From assembly GCA_029448655.1 (NCBI GenBank), contig JACCLO010000004.1:3906001-3970000 (forward strand): a stretch of 64,000 bases of DNA, in the 5' to 3' direction. Position numbers and translations under genes: made by a program. This stretch comes from Wolfiporia cocos. Taxonomy: Eukaryota > Basidiomycota > Agaricomycetes > Polyporales > Phaeolaceae. Positions 57,944-64,000 of this stretch are shown in pieces. The first letter of the stretch is position 1. Each line of letters begins with the position of its first letter. Under the pieces are notes generated by a model. That model made no database searches. It saw only the letters and a list, made by a program, of their open reading frames with translations, and was not told where the DNA came from.

Positions 57944-60900
57944 ATGCCACCGCGGCTGAACGCTTTTCAAGTCTCCTTCCCGGACGAGGCAGGACCGTCG
58001 AGCAGCTTGTCATCACGAACTAGCCTGCGTCCGCGCGCATACGGTCCTCTTATCACTGCTGCTGTTCGCGGCCACCCTGATGCGGCTGCGTCTGGACAAG
58101 GACCCAAACGTAAGGAGCGTGACGACCATCCCCTGGGCCCTGTAAGCCATACCACTGAATCGCTTGTTGAACTTCGATATCATAGTAGTTCAAGCAGGAT
58201 AGACAACCAAAGCAGGTCCGCACAGATTGGCGCCCTTCCCAGTCCAAGGGCTCGAAGTCGACGCGACGCAAAGGAGCGTTATGGTACTCACCAGACCCAA
58301 AAGACGTACACGAAGGGAGGGGATTGCGCATACCTGGAGAGGACTTCGATGACAACGGAGCCGATGGCGACGATGTTCCAGTCCGGATCCTCTCAAACTT
58401 CTGCGTCTTCGAGTCGGGGAATGAAAAGGTTGTTCCTCTCTCCGACGACAATATCAGTATCTCTTTAGAGGCAGCAGGAGCTGTGGCGCCGTATTTCGCG
58501 AACGAGGAAGATGCAGGTCAAGAAGACGATATTGAAGACAGCCAGCCACTGCGCTTAAGGACCACGACAATTTTGAGGTATATTATTGACTACACCAAAG
58601 CAGATGAGTAAGTCTAGGTCGAACATCTTTATGCTGGATTCCATCCAACGCTCTTGAGTGCAGCCCTATATGGATACAGACAGAGTTCGCATGGTATATT
58701 CTGCGAGAGCCGTCCAAAATATACAAGCAATGCTGGCTTGAAACGTATCGCCCCCATCGCATTGCTCAAATCATGATCTCTACAGCAAGGGAGAATCCTG
58801 AATGGACGTACCAAAGGTTTTGCGAAACTTACGCCGGGCTGCATGACCGCTTGCTTCGCGACGTCCTGGATGTTAGGGACTTTGAAGAACATGTGAGCGC
58901 AAAAATAAACGACTGTGATATATATCTTAGAGTAGCTATATGCAGGCTGCTCTCGTTGCTGACATACTCTCCGATCATGAAGATGGCAACGTACTCAAGG
59001 AAACTCCCATCCTGCGCCGTATCTTGCAGAACCACCTCGGCAGCCAGGCCTATCGAGGAATTCGAGCTCACGTTCGCATCAACGGCCCTCCTCCTGTGAT
59101 GCGCCACCTGCTTCGAGGCAACATTGATCTCGTGGTGCTCCGGCCAGAGAACCAAAACCGCACACATGTTACACCCCTCATTGATAGACTATCGTTGGGT
59201 CTATTCCAAGAACATCTCGAGGTCGTTGGTGCGCGCACACCTGACAAGCGCGATATACGACGCATCATGAATCGTGGTCGCAGCTGGCTGATCGAGTTAC
59301 TCTCAAAGCAGCTTGAGAAATTAGATCGGATTCCAACACTTATTTTCCCATACGATGCTCGGATTAGGGACGAATACTGGAATGCTGTTGAGATAGACAG
59401 TGTTAGATTTTCGGTGAGGATTGTCTCTTTACTCTTTCTGATATCGTCAAAAGAATTCTGTTGTGAAACTGGATAGGTTGGAGATGTTATTGTAATACCA
59501 GCTGGCCATGACAATGAGCGTCATCGACCCCCACCTCCGGTACCTGAAACGCTCGATCAGATACCGATCACGCACACTTTTGCAGATTATTTCTGGTAAT
59601 GGATGTCCTACTCGCTAAATTAGGTGTCACACGCCAACGATAACTCTCACAGGTTTGCAATTATCGTTTGGATCAATCAGAAGGAGAAACAAGTACACAT
59701 CCGGTACTTAGAGCATTCATTCAAGACTTTATTGGAGGAGATTGGAGATCCACAGGAGCTTTTTTTAAGCCCAACCTGTGGTGATATTGACCTGAGGGAG
59801 ATGCACATACTGGGCAAAATCAATGTACACTGGTCCCCGGATCCTGACGCGGCCATAGGTCCATCTGAACTTTTCTGCAGGTAAGTCCCCTTACTTTGCA
59901 ATCCTCATATTTGATGCACGATGACACGACCTCAAGGTACGTCTATGACGAGGTCAATGCCACGATCACCCATATCGGCGACCCCGCGGATGTGGTCAGT
60001 GCTGGTCGTCCGCCTGACAATTGCCCTGTCTGTGCGCGCCGCGAACAAGCCGACAACGACGCCGACGTGCGGGCTGTCAGAGACAGTGTGATCTGCGGCG
60101 GAATAACCTACCACAAACTCGACTTTGTCCTCATAAATTCTCATAATGAGAGCGGTCCCGCCGATATCGGTCAAATTCTGGCTATTGAAGACGACCGGGC
60201 ACTGTGTCCGACAGTTCTTGTCCGCCGGCTAGGTCGCATAAGCAACATTATCCACATTTGCCCTCAAAACATCATCAGAGACGAGGTACGAAAGCGCACG
60301 GATGTCGCCCAACAAATCAGAGATAACCTATGAGCTTAGCGGCATTTGTTCCTAACTGACGAAACGCAATCTGTCTCGGCAGCTGAAATCCTGCAGTGCT
60401 GTCATGTACTCCATCGAGATTCTCCTGATAGCTTGCAGGAATGGTTGGATATGTCTCCGAGTAATTTCTACATTCAATATTGTTTTCCGACTCTGACGCC
60501 GCAGAACTGGGGCGAGAAACGGCTCATCTCGTGGCGAGATGTCGGAGGATGTATTCCCTGCAGTAAGGAGTACATACAGCGTTTCCATGAACTAAGACAG
60601 TTTCAAACTGCATACGAGGCGCGCCCTCTCAGGGCTTTCGACCCCTTTGGAGGAGTGGGTGCATTTGGAAAAGGCCTGGAGGAGTCCGGTTGCATCAAAT
60701 TTACTCACGCTGTGGAGATTTCTCCCAGTGCTGCTCGTGCTCTGCGGTCTGCCTATTATATTATCTCATTGACTAAACGGTTTGACATCTTGTTTACAGC
60801 GAGAACTCTCCTCACACAATCGTATACAATCAGTGCGCGAACATTGTGCTTCAATATGCGATCAAAAGACACGCTGGCCACGATATATCCACCCCAACAG

Positions 60901-62573
60901 AGATTGACAATGGTAACAACAAGCTTCCAGAGCCTCCCAAACCTGAAGACATCGATGTGCTTGTTGCGGGGTTTCCCTGGTCGGTATCAATGTATTCCTG
61001 TTGTACTAAGACTGATCAACGCCCATTAGTCAGCCTCATTCTAGCCTCAACATGTTCCAGCGGGCGAATGATCGCAAATGCCATCTAATGCTAAATCTCT
61101 TGTCATGGATTGATTTCCTGCGACCAAGGTATATCTTCCTGGAGAATGTGCAAGGATTTCTGTCCTTCAACCTGAACGCCACGCAAGCTGGCCGATATCG
61201 GGTCAAGGGAGGAATCGAGAAGGGAGGATTGAAGTTTGTGATCCAGACTCTACTTACAATGGAGTATGTAGGATGACCTTTACGGAACTGCTCCCGCTTG
61301 ACGAGATATAGCTATCAGGTTCGGTTTGGGCTTCTGCAAGCAGGTCACTATGGGACGCCCCAGACTCGCGTCCGATTCTTCCTCATTGCAGCACGCAAGT
61401 CCCTACCATTGTCTCCTCTTCCGAAACCGACGCACGCATTTCCTGTCAAGAACAGGTTGATCATGAGATTCCCAAATGGAGGCCAAGCGCAGCCAATACC
61501 GACGACAAATGGCATGCAACTTCATCAATACGTTTCCGTGGAGGATGCCATCAGCGATCTCCCCCGTTTTCATTGGTGAGTTACATCCCTGTCAGGGACC
61601 AGGTTGCCTATAAGCTCCCCACCATTTCCCGAATGCCCGATAGGAAGAATCCGTATAAAATCTTGAATCGTAACCACCGTTTGGAGGATGATGCAATGGA
61701 TGTTGAGGACGACATACCATCGTTACTCTGCGACCCAACTCAAAAGATTTGCGGTTTCTCCGGGCGAGCTGTCAATTATCACAGTGATCCGGTTACGTCA
61801 TTTCAGGCAAAATGCAGGGCGAAACCCTTTCGTGATCTACAACATTTCACAAGGGTCCTCAAGGAGGAGACGGTCGAACGGTTCGTTGCACTCGCAAAAA
61901 CATTGTAGCGTTACTCAACTCTTGATGAAGGGTTACCAATATCCCTCTAAAGCCTGGGGCAGATTACAGAGGTGACCTAAATGTGTATTTCACGTGTAAA
62001 TTTCTGCTGACGACAACTACAGATCTGCCAGACGATCTTTGGGAATGGCAAGTCATCAATCCAGCGTCAGCAACGGCGCGCAATGGCTTCAACCCTGGTT
62101 AGTATTGTAGCTTACGGTCAGTTCCTCGTCATAGACGTCGACGATATGATCCCTTCAGGTTTTTATGGGCGGCTTGACCAGAAACAGTGGTTCAATGCGA
62201 CAGTCACAAACGTGGAGCCCACAGCAAAGCAGTCCTGGGTATTGAATCCCTATGTATGCGTACAACGCTTCAAACTAATCAATGCTCGGCTTGCTGATAA
62301 GCATATTAGTGCAAAAGGATGGTCACGGTACGCGAACTGGCGAGATCCCAAGGTTTTCCGGATTGCTTTACATTTTATTCGAAGTACGACGATGTCAAGA
62401 CTGTGAGCGCCTTGGCTTTGTGGATGGCTGTTCATAACCTGCCCACCCAGATGCACCGTCAAATTGGGAACGCTGTTCCGTGGCCAGTAGCGACTGCTCT
62501 TGGACATGAGTTCAAAGAGGCACTCTTCGAGAAATGGCGTAAGGATCGACATGAAGCAGAGGTAATCGACTAA
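57944..62573 (+). CDS. DNA (cytosine-5)-methyltransferase, DNMT1-like
   Basis: This is a DNMT1-type 5-methylcytosine methyltransferase, probably maintaining methylation in repeats. It starts [20 protein letters not shown] at 57944. The N-terminal half resembles the RFTS replication-foci domain ([61 protein letters not shown]). Two BAH-like domains follow ([12 protein letters not shown] with [32 protein letters not shown] with [19 protein letters not shown]). The catalytic domain has motif [19 protein letters not shown], motif IV GFPCQPHSSLN, motif [12 protein letters not shown], motif [24 protein letters not shown], motif [13 protein letters not shown], and motif [20 protein letters not shown]. 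The catalytic Cys codon of motif IV is split by the intron at 60980-61029. Without splicing the reading gives Trp and shifts frame. No CXXC zinc finger is seen. It ends EAEVID at 62573. Confidence 0.9.
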
Positions 62574-62632
62574 AATAATGTACACAAAGCGGAGCTGGCC
62601 GACGCAGGACGTTTGACCATGCACATTTCACG

Positions 62633-64000
62633 TCAATATTTTCTTTGGGAAAACCGCATCCAAGAGCCTCCGCATACACAATGAAACGCCCATGTCCTTT
62701 CCCATACTCGCCATCGGATAGAGGGGCGAGCTCTTGTGTCGGAAGCGCCAATCTCGGATTTTCCCCCGCAGCGTACGCAGATTATGCCGGATTGGTTGAA
62801 TAGAAGTAAACCCTTGGACACTATGTCCCTGTCCTTGACCTTGCTCTGACCCTCGCTGAATGAAAGTTGGGAGACACCGTCAACCACATCGTCTGGCTTG
62901 ACGAACAAGCGGGCTCTGTTGATGGCATTGGCCGCCAGAATCTTGCTGACCGCTTTGTTCACATGAGAATCAAGTGCCGGCGGAGGACAGCAAGCCATTA
63001 ACGCCCGATTCAGAGTATCATCAGCTACATACAAATGAGTTCAGCCAATGACAGGTCATCATGCCAAGCTGGCTTACTGTTTGTGGTCTGTTTCAAATCC
63101 TGCATGACCTCGCCGAGCACCCGCTGAAAGTGATCGAGGTCAACGCCCGAACAGTCGACGACATCAAGCAATGCGTCCTTTGCAATCTGCGCATTCTCTC
63201 CACTCGCTGACAAAGAACTAATGTAGTCCCGGAATTTCTTCACATGAGCCGCGGCCTTTTGCAACTTATCAAGAGGGTAGGGGTGCGATAAGTGTATGAA
63301 TAGTGCGGATGGAGATCGAGAGCCCGGAGCAACCTGATTGCCCGTGCCCGTCTGTGAAGAAGTCGTTGGTGATGCATCCCCAACGATGACGCATTCCTTC
63401 AACAGTGCCTCGATGAACTCGATCAGCCAGCTAGACAATCCAATGAGATTCCACACGGCGTCTAGAGGGGTTGAACTTCAAAGACTTCGCTAGATGGGAC
63501 AGACCACGTACCAAGGTCATAACCAACTTCTTCTCGGCACTGCTCGAATGCGGAGCAGCAGGCAGACAGCGAGCAAATGTTGCGAGCAGCATGCGCACGG
63601 TCGACATATGTCTGCTTGTCCGTGTCCTTGGACGCATGATGCGATTTCATACTGTGGACTGAAGAGTCAGTTCATCGCTGAAAGAAATCACAGATGAATA
63701 TCGCACAGGTAGATCTCAGCTGCAATGCCAAGCATGGTATCATACCAGAACTCCTGCGGCTGATATGCCGCTTGACGCAACAGCGCTTGTACGTGACACA
63801 GCGTGTCGATTACCTTCTCCGCCGACACCGCAGGCTTGGTCAGGCCGTGGATCACGTCATTTGGCGGGATTCTCGACAGGATGGCCGTGGCGATGGCGAC
63901 AGCCACATCTGCAGCCGCAGACGCGGTATCCGTGTGATGTTTCTGGGGCAGAGCATGGATCGAGGTGTGGGAATCTAGCATTGTACTGGAAGGGATACTG
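62633..64000 (-). CDS. MED16: Mediator tail subunit Med16/Sin4-like, 3' part
   Basis: Med16 is a tail-module subunit of Mediator that contacts activators. The 5' end runs off the right edge. In order on the minus strand come SAAADVAVAIATAILSRIPP and QALLRQAAYQPQEFWYDTML, DAVWNLIGLSSWLIEFIEAL and ECVIVGDASPTTSSQTGTG, FIHLSHPYPLDKLQKAAAHV, DALLDVVDCSGVDLDHFQRV, and DDTLNRALMACCPPPALDSH. The end has CVRCGGKSEIGASD and WRVWERTWAFHCVCGGSWMR. The paired CxxCGG and CxCGG motifs with the Trp-rich end are typical of the Med16 C-terminus. Short introns interrupt the part seen. The stop at 62633 is only about 60 nt from the methyltransferase stop, so the 3' UTRs probably overlap. Confidence 0.82.

Noticed and set aside
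1..64000. tRNA genes
   Set aside because: I looked for B-box-like GGTTCGAATCC and nearby A boxes on both strands. Partial matches such as the GTTCGATTCC complement near 13737 lie within ATG2 coding sequence and have no cloverleaf. A tRNAscan run would settle it.

Overview
The window is a gene-dense stretch of a filamentous basidiomycete nuclear chromosome, most likely an Agaricomycete and perhaps a polypore. The evidence is the gene content (SPT6, ATG2, NPR2, a DNMT1-like DNA methyltransferase, a DUF7918 protein, CHMP7), many short GT-AG introns of about 50-65 nt, and short intergenic gaps. I found no rRNA, tRNA, CRISPR array or intact transposon. Almost every gene is multi-exon. I rebuilt reading frames by eye from splice signals and from conserved family residues, so spans are firmer than individual exon edges.

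Layout. 0-9.3 kb: 5' end of SRP54 (-), SPT8 (+), an unnamed multi-pass membrane protein (-), SPT6 (-). 9.5-19 kb: a small RIB2-like deaminase (+), RLP24 (+), ATG2 (-). 18.9-24.6 kb: a GDSL/CE16 esterase (+), then the largest gene-poor interval, which holds what looks like a decayed coiled-coil gene. 24.6-30.5 kb: NPR2 (-), a secreted protein built from duplicated exon modules (+), an aldo-keto reductase (-). 32-38 kb: a DUF7918 gene (+), CHMP7 (+), a single-pass membrane protein (-). 38.3-48.9 kb: three co-directional genes, a Crb2/Rad9/53BP1-like Tudor-BRCT protein, a chromodomain protein and RAD54. 49-56 kb: CD2BP2/LIN1 (-), a PQ-loop transporter (-), a LisH-CTLH protein (+), a conserved unknown (-). 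56.3-64 kb: RPL7 (+) with a probable intronic C/D snoRNA, a DNMT1-like methyltransferase (+), and the 3' part of MED16 (-).

Functional themes: transcription through chromatin (SPT8/SAGA, SPT6, MED16, DNMT1-like, chromodomain), DNA-damage response (Crb2-like, RAD54), ribosome and splicing machinery (RLP24, RPL7, CD2BP2), and endomembrane, autophagy and nutrient control (ATG2, NPR2, CHMP7, PQ-loop transporter, SRP54). These are mostly housekeeping genes. Their proximity need not mean co-regulation.

The least ordinary items are the secreted protein at 27.9-29.0 kb, whose helical repeats coincide with phase-2 exon modules, the RPL7-intron snoRNA with a 13-nt match to 25S rRNA, the chromodomain split by a 15-nt microexon, and the decayed gene at 22.4-24.1 kb.
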